Shown here one piece after another: positions 36,385-47,064 of a stretch of DNA of 64,000 bases. The stretch lies in assembly GCF_003086295.3 (NCBI RefSeq), contig NC_092052.1, forward strand, positions 18,444,346 to 18,508,345, given 5' to 3'. This DNA is from Arachis hypogaea. Lineage: Eukaryota > Streptophyta > Magnoliopsida > Fabales > Fabaceae. Position numbers and translations under genes: made by a program. Within the stretch, counting starts at the first letter, position 1, and the number at the start of each line of letters is the position of its first letter. The notes under the pieces were generated by a model, which did not search any database, was not told the origin of the DNA, and saw only the letters and a program-made list of their open reading frames with translations.

Positions 36385-38503
36385 ATGGAGGGTACCGCAA
36401 ATTCGGTGGTATATTACAATGGTGAAATTATATTGAATACTCATGAGGGAGTGAGCTTTGCATATGACAATCCGTTTTCGTTTGTGGTTCCATACACTAT
36501 GTCGTTCATGGAGCTTCAGAATAGTCTCTGTCAAAGCATGGAGAACGATATGTTGAGGAGAGTGAGCAATATTCTGTACCGAAATCCTGTTATAGTTTTT
36601 GGTGGTCTAATACAGTTTGTTATTATGCTGATCATTGACAAAGCAAGTATGTAGAATATGTTCCATATTCACCGACAGACTCAGGTGCGACAACCAAAGA
36701 TTGATCTGTATACTGAGTTTGAAAATGTAAAGGTAGATGGGATTCAAAATGATTTAGATATAGAGGATGATAGAGCTGAAGTGTATGAAGGAATGAATAG
36801 TGATAGCGAAGAGGATTTTGAAGCTACTTATGAAGCCGGTGATGAAGACGAGGATGGTGATGTGGGGGGTGAGGCAGCAGTGGAGAATGTAGTGGTTCCT
36901 CCCATAGTTAGTCAACCAATGGACGTTTCACCTTTTATACGTAACTTGGATCTTGACGCTATGCATGCACCGAAATTTTCCAAATATGCAAACATAGGTA
37001 CGGGATGAGTGAATAATATATTTTTCTTAATTTATATTTCGGATTGATCAATGAGTGATGATTTCTATTTTGTGAAGGTGTTGCTGATCCTGAGGACGGG
37101 GAGTTCAGGATTGGAATGGAATATAGTTCTAGAAAGTCAGTCATCGCAGCAATTAGAAGTTACATTATCTCTAGAGGAGTCGACTACAATGTGTTTTGAG
37201 TCTAAGCCATAGATGTAAGGGCGTGAGTGTGATTGGCTTATCCGAGCCAGCTTGATATGGAAAAAAGGTTGTTGGAAGATACGCAGATACAATGGTAGGC
37301 ACACGTGCACCATGGAAACGATTTCATATGATCATTCTAAGTTGGATTCGGACACAGTTGCTGAGGCTTTAAGGCCATTGGGTTAGACCGACCCGTCCAT
37401 CAAGGTGAAATCTATAACTGCGGAAGTTCAGTCAAGGTTCAACTACACCGTTGGTTACCGAAAGGCTTGGTTGGCAAAGCAGAAGTCTATAGCCAAAATT
37501 TTTGGTGGTTGGGAAGATTCTTGCCAAGCTTTGCCATGGTGGTTATGGTTCAGAAGATGCCTGGCTTAATTGCTCAAATAAAAACACAACCCGTATACAA
37601 CGGGAGTGAGGAGGCAGACGATGTCAGGATACTTTACCGCATATTTTGGAGTTTCAATCCATGCATTAGAGCGTTCAAGCATTGTAAGCCTTTGGTTCAG
37701 GTTGATGGTACACACCTTTACGAAAAGTACAAAGGTATACTTTTGGTTGCTATTGCACAAGATGGGAACCAGAACATTGTGCTTATTATTTTTGTCCTCG
37801 TGGAGGGCAAGACCACTGATGCATGAGACTTTTTTCTCAGTAATTTACGAAGACATGTTATTAGAAGAGATGGTGTGGGTATAATCTTAGACCGACAAAA
37901 GTTAATCTGGGCAGCAGTAAATCGTTCCGGAGGTGATTGGCAACCTCCAAAAGCATGGTGGATGTTTTGTTTTAGACACATCGGTAGCAACTTCTTAAAG
38001 ACATTCAAAGTTCTGCACTTGCAAAAACTTCTTGTTAACATAGGGTATTCAATGATGGTAGAGGAGTACCACATCAACTATAAGAGGTTGTAAGAGTGGG
38101 ACAAGGTATATGCACAGTGGTGCGATGCCATTAAACTCAGAAATTGGGTATTGACATTTGACGAGGGACATCGATGGGACCACATGATGACGAACCTATC
38201 GAGTGCATTAATTCAGTGCTGAAGGGTGCCCGAAACCTCCCTGTGTTGGCGCTCGTCCAAGCAACATATTATTAGTTAAATGAGCTATTTACGCAGAATA
38301 GTGCCGAAGCTCATCATCGCAAGCGTGCTGAATTTACTTACTCTGCCTTTGCACAATAGTGGATAGAAGCAAATATGTAACGTGTTGAAAATATAGTTAT
38401 ACACTGGTTTGATAAACAAAACGACGTGTTTGAGGTGGGTGAAATGCCTAATAGAAAGGTGTTGGCAGTTGATCTTGCGTAGCGGACGTATGACTATGGG
38501 CAC
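36385..38503 (+). pseudogene. MURA-type Mutator transposase, 5' and central part (disrupted)
   Basis: From Met at 36385 the frame gives a plant MURA N-terminal region (THEGVSFAYDNPFSFVVP) with an in-frame TAG at 36652-36654. An acidic linker follows (SDSEEDFEATYEAGDEDEDG). An 80-bp GT-AG intron fits at 36998-37077. The MuDR domain comes next (EFRIGMEYSSRKSVIAAIRS), and then, over several frames, the MULE DDE domain with LVQVDGTHLY near 37690-37725 and the NRSGGDWQPPKAWWMF block near 37920. Many stops and shifts show long decay. The coding sequence breaks at 38503, where the FIDEL-like element inserted into the SWIM zinc-finger segment, and resumes at 50395. Confidence 0.85.
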
Positions 38504-40148
38504 TGGTGCACGAAATTGTGATCTCAACGGCGCTAAAAACTTGGTACGCACGTTCCTAATCTCAATTCTTCTTCACAACTTCGCACAACTAACCAGCAAG
38601 TGTACTGGGTCGTCCACGTAATAAACTTTACGTGAGTAAGGGTCGATCCCACGGAGATTGTCGGCTTGAAGCAAGCTATGGTCATCTTTGTAAATCTCAG
38701 TCAGGCGGATTCAAATGGTTATGGAATTTTGATAATTAAAATATAAATAAAATATAAAATAAGATAGAAATACTTATGTAATTCATTGGTTGGGGTTTCA
38801 GATAAGCGTATAGAGATGCTTTGCTCCTTCTGAATCTCTGCTTTCCTACTGCCTTCATTCAATCATTCGTACTCCTTTCCATGGCAAGATGTATGTTGGG
38901 GGATCATCGTTGTCAATGGCTATCGTCCGTCCTCTCAGTGAAAAAGGTCCAAATGCGCTGTCACCGCACGGCTAATCATCTGTCGGTTCTCGATCATGTT
39001 GGAATAGGATCCATTGATCCTTTTGCGGCTGTCACTACGCCCAACACTCGCGAGTTTGAAGCTCGTCACAGTCATCCCTTCCCAGATCCTACTCGAAATA
39101 CCACAGACAAGGTTTATACTTTCCAGATCTCAGGAATGGCCACCAATAATTCTAGCCTATACCACGAAGACTCTGATCGTGAACCAGAAGGCTAAGAGAT
39201 ATGCATTCAAGCTTGTTTTCATGTAGAACGAAAGTGGTTGTCAGGCACGCGTTCATAGGTGAGAATGGTGATGAGTGTCACATAATCATCACATTCATCA
39301 TGTTCTTGGGTGCGAATGAATATCTTAGAATAAGAATAAGCTTGAGTTGAATAGAAAAACAGTAGTACTTCGCATTAATTCATGAGGGACAGCAGAGCTT
39401 CACACCTTAATCTATGGGGTGTAGAAACTCCACCGTTGAAAATACATAAGTGATAATGGTCCAGGCATGGCCGAATGGCCAGCCCCCTAAACGTGATCAA
39501 GAGATCAAAAGTGATCCAAAGATAGTCTCAAAAATGATCAAAAGATCTGAAATAAATCACTAAAAGTAGTTTTTATACTAAACTAGTAGTTAGGGTTACA
39601 AAAATAAGTAAATGATGCAGAAATCCACTTCCGGGCTCACTTGGTCTGTGCTTGGACTGAGCATTGAAGCTTTGCACGTGTAGAGGCTTCTCTTGGAGTT
39701 AAACGCCAGGTTGCAGCCTGTTTCTGGCGTTTAACTTCAGAATAGGGCAGGAAGTTGGCGTTTGAACGCCAGTTTGCGTCGTCAAAACTCGGGCAAAGTA
39801 TAGACTATTATATATTGCTGGAAAGCCCTGGATGTCTACTTTCCAATGCAATTGAGAGCGCGCCAATTGGGTTTCTGTAGCTCCAGAAAAATCCATTTTG
39901 ACTGCAGGGAGGTCAGAATCCAACAGCATCTGCAGTCCTTTTTCAGCCTCTGAATCAAATTTTTGCTCAGGTCCCTAAATTTCAGCCAGAAAATACCTGA
40001 AATCACAGAAAAACACACAAACTCATAGTGAAGTCCAGAAATGTGATTTTTGAATAAAAACTAATAAAAATATAGTAAAAATTAACTAAATCATACTTAA
40101 AACTATGTAAAAACAATGCCAAAAAGCGTATAAATTATCCGCTCATCA
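38504..40148 (-). repeat. 3' LTR of the FIDEL-like element
   Basis: It starts TGGTGCACGAAATTG and ends CGCTCATCA on the plus strand. The outer 37 bp (38504-38540) have no counterpart at the other LTR and include a primer-site-like caacggcgct. Three motif units at 39693, 39724 and 39755 have exact 31-bp pitch. The ORF-like frames inside recur in the other LTR and are not genes. Confidence 0.85.
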
Positions 40149-41295
40149 CAACACCAAACTTAAATTATTGCTTGTCCCCAAGAAATTGAAAATCAAATAG
40201 GATAAAAAGAATAGAATATACTATAAATTCCAAAATATCAATGAAACTTAGCTCCAATTAGATGAGCGGGGCTAGTAGCTTTTTGCCTCTGAATAGTTTT
40301 GGCATCTCACTTTATCCTTTGAAGTTCAGAATGATTGGCATCTATAGGAACTCAGAATTTAGATAGTGTTATTGATTCTCCTAGTTCAGTATGTTGATTC
40401 TTGAACATAGCTACTTTATGAGTCTTGGCCGTGGCCCTAAGCACTTTGTTTTCCAGTATTACCACCGGATACATAAATGCCACAAACACATAACTAGGAG
40501 AACCTTTTCAGATTGTGACTCAGCTTTGCTAGAGTCCCCAATTAGAGGTGTCCAGGGTTCTTAAGCACACTCTTTTTGCTTTGGATCACGACTTTAATCG
40601 CTCAGTCTCAAGCTTTTCACTTGACACATTCACGCCACAAGCACATAGTTAAGGACAGCTTGGTTTAGCCGCTTAGGCCAGGATTCTATTCCTTTGGGCC
40701 CTCCTATCTATTAATGCTCAAAGCCTTGGATCCTTTTTACCCTTGCCTTTTGGCTTAAAGGGTTACTAGCTTTTTGCTCTTGCCTTTTGGTTTAAAGAGC
40801 TCTTGGCTTTTTCTGCTTGCTTTTTCTTTTTCTTTCTTTTTTTCTTTTCGCCATTTTTTTTTCGCAAGCCTTGTTATTCACTGATTTTTCTTGCTTCAAG
40901 AATCAATTTTATGATTTTTCAGATTATCAATAACATTTCTCCTTTTTCATTATTCTTTCAAGAGCCAACAATTTTAACATTCATAAACAATAAATTCAAA
41001 AGACATATGCACTGTTCAAGCATTCATTCAGAAAACAAAAAGTATTGCCACAACATCAAAATAATTAAACTAATTTCAAGGATGAATTCGAAATCATGTA
41101 CTTCTTGTTCTTTTGTGATTAAAAATAATTTTCATTTAAGAAAGGTGATGGATTCATAGGACATTCATAGCTTTAAGACATAGACACTTAAACACTAGTG
41201 ATCATGTAATAAAGACACAAACGTAAATAAACATAAAGTATAGTAGATGAAAAACAAAAAAATAAAGAACAATGAAATTAAAGAATGGGTCCACC
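40149..41295 (-). other. 3' untranslated region of the FIDEL-like element
   Basis: No gene. It contains paired ttttgctcttgccttttgg...aaag phrases (40740-40800) and a long pyrimidine run (40820-40865), which on the element's sense strand is a purine tract. Confidence 0.6.
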
Positions 41296-42330
41296 TTAGT
41301 GATGGCGGCTAGTTCTTCCTCTTGAAGATCTTATAGAGTGCTTTAGCTCCTCAATGTCTCTTCCTTGCCTTTGTTGCTCCTCCCTCATGACTCTTTGATC
41401 TTCTCTAATTTCATGGAGGAGGATGGAATGCTCTTGATGCCCCACCCTTAGTTGTCCCATGTTGGAACTCAATTCTCCTAGGGAGGTATTGATTTGCTCC
41501 CAATAGTTTTGTGGAGGAAAATGCATCCCTTGAGGTATCTCAGGGATTTCATGATGAGGAATTTCTTCATGCTCTTGTTGAGGTCCATGAGTGGGCTCTC
41601 TTGTTTGCTCCATCCTCATTTTAGTGATGGGCTTGTCCTCTTCAATGAGGATGTCTCCCTCTATGACAATCCCAGCCGAACTGCAGAGGTGACAAATGAG
41701 GTGAGGAAAGGCTAACCTTGCCAAAGTAGATGACTTGTCCGCCACTTTGTAGAGTTCTAGGGATATAACCTCATGAACTTCTACTTTCTCTCCATTCATG
41801 ATGCTATGGATCATGATAGCCCGGTCTATAGTAACTTCAGACCAATTGCTAGTGGGAATGATTGAGCGTTGAATGAACTCCAACCATCCTCTAGCCACGG
41901 GCTTGAGGTCAAGCCTTCTTAGTTGAACCGGCTTGCCTCTTGAGTCAATTTTCCATTGAGCTCCTTCCACACATATGTCCATGAGGACTTAGTCCAACCT
42001 TTGATCAAAGTTGACCCTTCTAGTGTAGGGGCGAGCATTTTCTTGCATCATTGGCAAGTTGAACGCCAACCTTATATTTTCCAGACTGAAATCTAAGTAT
42101 TTCTCCCGAACCATTGTAAGCCAATTCTTTGGATTCAGGTTCATACTTTGATCATGGTTCTTAGTGATCCATGCATTTTCATAGAACTCTTGAACCATTA
42201 AGATTCCGACTTGTTGAATAGGATTGGAGAGAACTTCCCATCCTCTTCTTCTAATCTCATGTCGGATCTCCGGATACTCACTCCTTTTGAGCTTAAAAGG
42301 GACCTCAGGGATCACCTTCTTCTTGGCCAC
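41296..42330 (-). pseudogene. Env-position ORF of the FIDEL-like element, 'putative plant transposon protein' domain
   Basis: One reading frame from Met 42330 to 41296 with a single in-frame TAG at 41989-41991. The first half has a MVQEFYENAWI motif and KYLDFSLENIRLAFNL; the second half has WLEFIQRSIIPTSNWSEVTI and LARLAFPHLICHLC. The motif order matches the core of the third ORF in the SIRE copia element (23840-24916). The C-terminal 100 residues are Glu/Gln/Arg-rich. No signal peptide or membrane anchor is visible, so entry into particles or membranes is not supported. Confidence 0.75.
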
Positions 42331-42918
42331 AACTTCTTAGAAGTGGTCTTGATGGACCTTTGAAATGAATACATGACTCGGAGGTGGAAGCAATTGCCTT
42401 CCCTTTCCTTTTTCTAGAGGTTTCTCCGGTCTTAGGTGCCATAAATAGTTATGGAAAAATAAAAAGTAATGCTTTTACCACACCAAACTTAAAAGGTTTG
42501 CTCGTCCTCGAGTAAAAGAAGAAAGAAAGTAGTAGAAGAAGAAGAAAATGGAGGAGATAGAGGGAGATATGTGGTTCGGCCAAGGGGTAGAAGTAGTGGT
42601 TGTAATGTGTGAAAATGAAGGAGTGATGAGGGGTTTATATAGGGGTGGGGGGAGGGTTAGGTTTCGTGTATTAGGGTTGGGTTTGGGAGGGAAAGGATTT
42701 TGAATTTGGAGGTAGGTGGGGTTTTTTGGGGAAGAGTGGATGGATGTGATTGGTGAAGAGGTGATGGGTAAGGGTGATGGAGGTGATTGGTGAAGAGTAT
42801 TTGGGGAAGAGTGTTATGAAAAGGTGGGAGAGAGATAGAGAGAGAGAGATGGGATAGGTGAGAATCTTGTGGGGTCCATAGATCCTGAGGGGTCAAGGAC
42901 TTAGCATCCCTACTCCAT
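42331..42918 (-). other. Non-coding stretch upstream of the env-position ORF
   Basis: Purine-rich on the plus strand with a GA microsatellite near 42830-42850. A pyrimidine-rich minus-strand leader; the 96-codon frame at 42657-42947 is low-complexity and not called. Confidence 0.5.
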
Positions 42919-43153
42919 TTAGGCGTGTAAACGCCCTTAGAGTGCAATCCTGGCGTTTAACGCCAGACTGCTGCTTGTTTCTGGCGTTAAACGCCAGCTT
43001 TTCTCCCTTTCTTGGCATCAAACGCCAACTTGGTGCCTGTTTCTGGCGTTAAACGCCTGACTGTAGCCTGTTTCTGGCGTTTAACGCCAGCTTGATGCTT
43101 CTTTCTGGCGTTAAACGCCAGTTTGATGCTTCTTACTGGCGTTTAAACGCCAG
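42919..43153. repeat. 31-bp periodic palindrome array
   Basis: Seven palindromic 17-18-mers of the form CTGGCGTTTAACGCCAG start at 42950, 42981, 43012, 43043, 43074, 43105 and 43136: exactly 31 bp apart each time. A degenerate unit precedes at about 42919. Spacers of 14 bp are related (cttgatgcttcttt, actgtagcctgttt). It lies in the non-coding stretch between the protease relic and the env-position ORF. Confidence 0.95.
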
Positions 43154-43333
43154 TAAGCTCTTCCTCCAGAGTGAGCTATTTTTAATGCTGTTTTTCATTC
43201 TGTTTTTGATTTTTCAGTTATTTTTGTGACTTCACATGATCATCAACCTAAAGAAAATATAAAATAACAATGGAAAATAAATAGATATAATTAAATAACA
43301 TTGGGTTGCCTCCTAATAAGCGCTTCTTTAATG

Positions 43334-44856
43334 TCAATAACTTGACAGTGAGTTCTCATGGAGCCTCACAGATAACTTGACAGTTGTTTGACTCTGTATT
43401 GAGAGAAGCTTTTCATGCTTCCTCTCCATGGTTGCTGAAGGAGAACCTTGAGTCTTGAATACAAGGTAGTCCTCATTCAACTGAAGGACTAACTCTCCTC
43501 TGTCAACATCAATCACAGCTTTTGCTGTGGCTAGGAAGGGTCTGCCAAGGATGATGGATTCATCCTCATCCTTCCCAGTGTCTAGGATTATGAAATCAGC
43601 AGGGATGTAAAGGCCTTCAACCTTTACTAGCACGTCCTCTACTAGTCCATAAGCCTGTTTCTTTGATTTGTCTGCCATCTCTAGTAAGATTCTTGCAGCT
43701 TGCACCTCAAAGATTCCCAATTTCTCCATTACAGAGAGTGACATGAGGTTTATCCCTGACCCCAGGTCACACAGAGCCTTTTCAAAGGTCATGGTGCCTA
43801 TGGTACAAGGTATGAAGAATTTTCTGGGATCCAGTTTCTTCTGAGGTAATGTCTGCCTCATTAATGCATTCAGTTCATTGGTGAACAAGGGGGTTCATCC
43901 TCCCAAGTCTCAGTACCAAATAACTTGGCATTCAGCTTCATGATTGCTCCTAGATATTTAGCAACTTGCTCTTCAGTGATGTCTTCATCCTCTTCAGAGG
44001 AAGAATATTCATCAGAGCTCATGAATGGCAGAAGGAAGTTCAATGGAATCTCTATGGTCTCTGTATGAGGCTCAGATTCCTTTGGTTCCTCAAAGGGAAA
44101 CTCCTTTCTATCTGGAGGACGTCCCAGGAGGCTTTTCTCACTGGGACTCACGTCCTTCTCACTCTCTCCAGGTTCGGCCATGTTGGTCATGGTTATGGCC
44201 TTGCACTCTCTCGGGATTTTCTTCTGTATTGCTTGGGAGAGTACTGGGAGGAGTTTCAGTAATCTTCTTACTCAGCTGACCCACTTGTGCCTCCAAATTT
44301 ATAATGGAGGACATTGTTTCATTCATGAAACTTAGTGTGGTCTTGGATAGATCAGACACTATGGTTGCTAGGCCAGAATGGCCTTGTTCAGAATTCTCTG
44401 TCTATTGCTGAGAAGATGATGGAAAAGGCTTGCTATTGCTAAACTTATTTCTTCCACCATTATTGTTGAAACCTTGTTGAGGCTTCTGTTGGTTCTTCCG
44501 TGAGAAATTTAGATGATTTCTCTATGAAGGATTATAGGTGTTTCCATAGGGTTCTCCCATGTAATTCACCTCTACCATTGCAGGATTCTCAGGATCATAA
44601 GCTTCTTCTTCAGAAGATGCTTCTTTAGTACTGTTGGATGCAGCTTGCAATCCATTCAGACTCTGAGAAATCATATTGACTTACTGAGTCAATATTTTGT
44701 TCTGAGCCAATATGGCATTCAAAGTATCAATTTCAAGAACTCCTTTCTTCTGAGGCGTCCCATTATTCACAGGATTCCTCTCAGAGGTGTACATGAACTG
44801 GTTATTTGCAACCATTTCAATGAGTTCCTGAGCTTCTGCAGGGGTTTTTAGATGAA
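43334..44856 (-). pseudogene. Athila-type Gag C-terminal part and aspartic protease-like domain
   Basis: From 44856 leftward gag continues (HLKTPAEAQELIEMVANNQF), with several frame breaks. A segment with LEAQVGQLSKKI (44200-44300) and an acidic stretch (SSSEEDEDITEE) precede a 184-codon frame at 43334-43888. That frame has the retropepsin-like core: ALCDLGSGINLMSLSVMEKL, then DESIILGRPFLATA. The catalytic Asp sits in a DLGSG context, the Athila form of DTG. Beyond 43334 the pol sequence stops abruptly and no RT follows. Confidence 0.8.
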
Positions 44857-44861
44857 GAGAT

Positions 44862-46331
44862 TGATAAACCACTATTTTATGGTTTATATTGTGTTTAATT
44901 GTGTGGTTTTATCATGATCCTTACCCACTTATTCATTAAATTAGCATGCATTTAGATTTCCTTCCTGAATTTATTACATGTTGAAAACTGCTTCCTAGAG
45001 ACTTTAATTATTTATTTTTAATTCTCCTTTATTCCATTCGATACCATGATCTGTGTGTTAAGTGTTTCAGACTTTATAGGGCATGAATGAGTTGGAGATT
45101 GGAAAGGAAGCTAGCAAAAAATGGAAGGAACACAAGAATTTGAGGAGATAACCAGCGAGAAGTGACGCGGTCGCATGGCTCACGTGACCGCGCGAAGGAG
45201 AGCAAATCGCAGCGACGCGGCCGCATGGCTCACGCGGCCGCGCGGATTGGAAAGCCCAAGCGACGCGGTAGCGTGGACGACGCGAACGCGTGGCGAGGAA
45301 AAACGCGAATGACGCGTCCGCATGGATGACGCGATCGCGTGACATGTGCGATCTGCATAATCTGCAGAATTCGTTGGGGGCAATTTTGGACCCCATTTCG
45401 GCCCAGTTTTCGGCCCGGAACAGCAGACTAGAGTCAGAGAACATGCAGAAACAAAAGACATTCATTCAGTAGTTTTCTAGATCTAGTTTTCACTCTCTTA
45501 GGTTTTCCTCTTTAGGTTTTTAGGATTTTAATTTTCAATTGGTCTTAGCATTGGAACATTGGGAAGAGTTATTTCCTCATCAAGACTTCATCATTCTAGT
45601 TTGTTTTCTTAACTTGGTTTTATTCTTCCATGTTCTTTGTTTTGTTCAATTTTGTCATTCAGATACTTTTATGATTATTTAATGCAAGGATTATTTCTTT
45701 TTAATTCAATTTCAATTCCAATAATCATGTCTTCTTTTAATTCCCTTTCATGTGCTATGGATTCTTTATTTACAATGCGTGAGTAGTTTCCTTACTTGAT
45801 GGGGAGTTGATTAAAAGGAACTCTTGAGTTGGAAGGATTGAAAGAAAATTTGTAACTGGGTTAAATGTTGGATTGCTATCCTGTCACCGACGCCAATCCC
45901 TTTGAACTAAGTGGGTTGCAACTTGTGAACAGATCTGGCATTCCAACTTGTTTGACTTTCCCTTACCTAGTAAAGGATAACCAAACAGAATAACCATTAA
46001 TTATAAATTAATCTTACAATCACACCATCAATAGTAGAAATTCCAACCAATCAACTCCCAGTCAAGGCTTTTATTCATATTATTCAAATTTCCTCAATTT
46101 ACATCCCAATTTACTTAGCTCAACTCCTTAGAACATCTGATTAATAAGATAGCACCCTTCTCTGCAACTCGTTGGGAGACGACCTGGGACTTAAAACTCC
46201 CAGTAATTTTGATTTAAACTCTTTGTGACACATTTCTAAATTGATAGGCAGATTTTCGGTGAATTAAGAACTATACTTGCAACGTATCAAATTTAATAAT
46301 TTTTTAATTCATCAACTTCTGCGTCCCATCA
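44862..46331 (+). repeat. Solo LTR inserted in the FIDEL-like gag
   Basis: TGATAAACCACT at the left, CGTCCCATCA at the right, flanked by gagat on both sides (44857-44861; 46332-46336). It shows the same family text as the LTRs at 51344-55431. The right terminus has a near-repeat: ...AATTCATCA, then 17 more bases ending CCCATCA. It holds four GC-rich dyad units. Confidence 0.85.
45164..45341. repeat. GC-rich dyad array, four units
   Basis: Units of about 31 bp beginning GACGCG at 45164, 45214, 45262 and 45311 (pitch 48-50 bp), each made of GACGCGNNCGCATGG followed by a near-inverted ACGCGNNCGCG half. Highly CpG-rich in an AT-rich LTR. Confidence 0.8.
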
Positions 46332-46336
46332 GAGAT

Positions 46337-47064
46337 CCTCCTGCAGAATGGTCCAATGACATTTTTGACAACTCAGACAGACCATCATAGAATATACATA
46401 TGATGCTCCATTCTAGAATCATGTCAGTAGGACACCTTTTGATCAACTGCTTATATCTTTCCTAAGTCTCATAGAGGGACTCACCTTCTTTCTGTCTGAA
46501 GGTTTGGATTTCCACTCTAAGCTTGCTCATATTTTGAGGTGGAAAGAATTTGGCCAGGAAAGCACTGACCAGCTTTTCCCAAGAGTTCAGGCTTTCCTTA
46601 GGTTATGAATCCAACCATGTTCTAGCTCTGTCTCTTACAGTAAAAGGGAAAAGCATAAGCCTGTAGACCTCAGGATCAACTCCATTGGTCTTGACAGTGT
46701 CATGGATTTGCAAGAATTCAGCCAAGAACTGGTGAGGATCTTCCAATGGAAGTCCATGAAACTTGCAATTCTGTTGCATTAGAGAAACTAATTGAGGCTT
46801 AAGCTCAAAGTTGTTTGCTCTAATGGCAGGAATTGAGATGCTTCTTCCATAGAAGTTAGAAGAGGGTGCAATAAAGTCACCAAGCATCTTCCTTGCATCT
46901 CCACCATTGTTATTGGGTTCGGCCATGTCTCCTTCTTTTTCAAAAATTTCTGTCAGGTCCTCTCCAGAGGGTTGTGCATTAGCTTCTCTTAGTTTCCTCT
47001 TAAGAGTCCTTTCAGGTTCAGGATCAGTTTCAATAAGAATGTCTTTATCCCTATTCCTGCTCAT
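46337..47064 (-). pseudogene. Athila-type Gag, N-terminal part (stop codons; interrupted by solo LTR)
   Basis: Starts at Met 47064 (MSRNRDKDIL). The gag core is recognisable by NNFELKPQLVSLMQQN, GLPLEDPHQFLAEFLQI and LFPFTVRDRARTWLDS. A TAA in frame at 46603-46605 ends the open frame; gag similarity continues to 46337, where a solo LTR interrupts. The rest of gag resumes at 44856. Confidence 0.85.

Noticed and set aside
38821..39226. ORFs of up to 124 codons in the FIDEL-like LTR
   Set aside because: The same frames recur at 49037-49442 in the other LTR; no domain, and repeat-derived.
42919..43153. CRISPR-like array
   Set aside because: Pitch is regular, but repeats are short palindromes with related 14-bp spacers in a plant retrotransposon; no CRISPR features.
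45067..45472. GC-rich ORFs in the solo LTR
   Set aside because: Produced by the CpG-rich dyad array; Arg/Ser/Ala-rich translations without family similarity.
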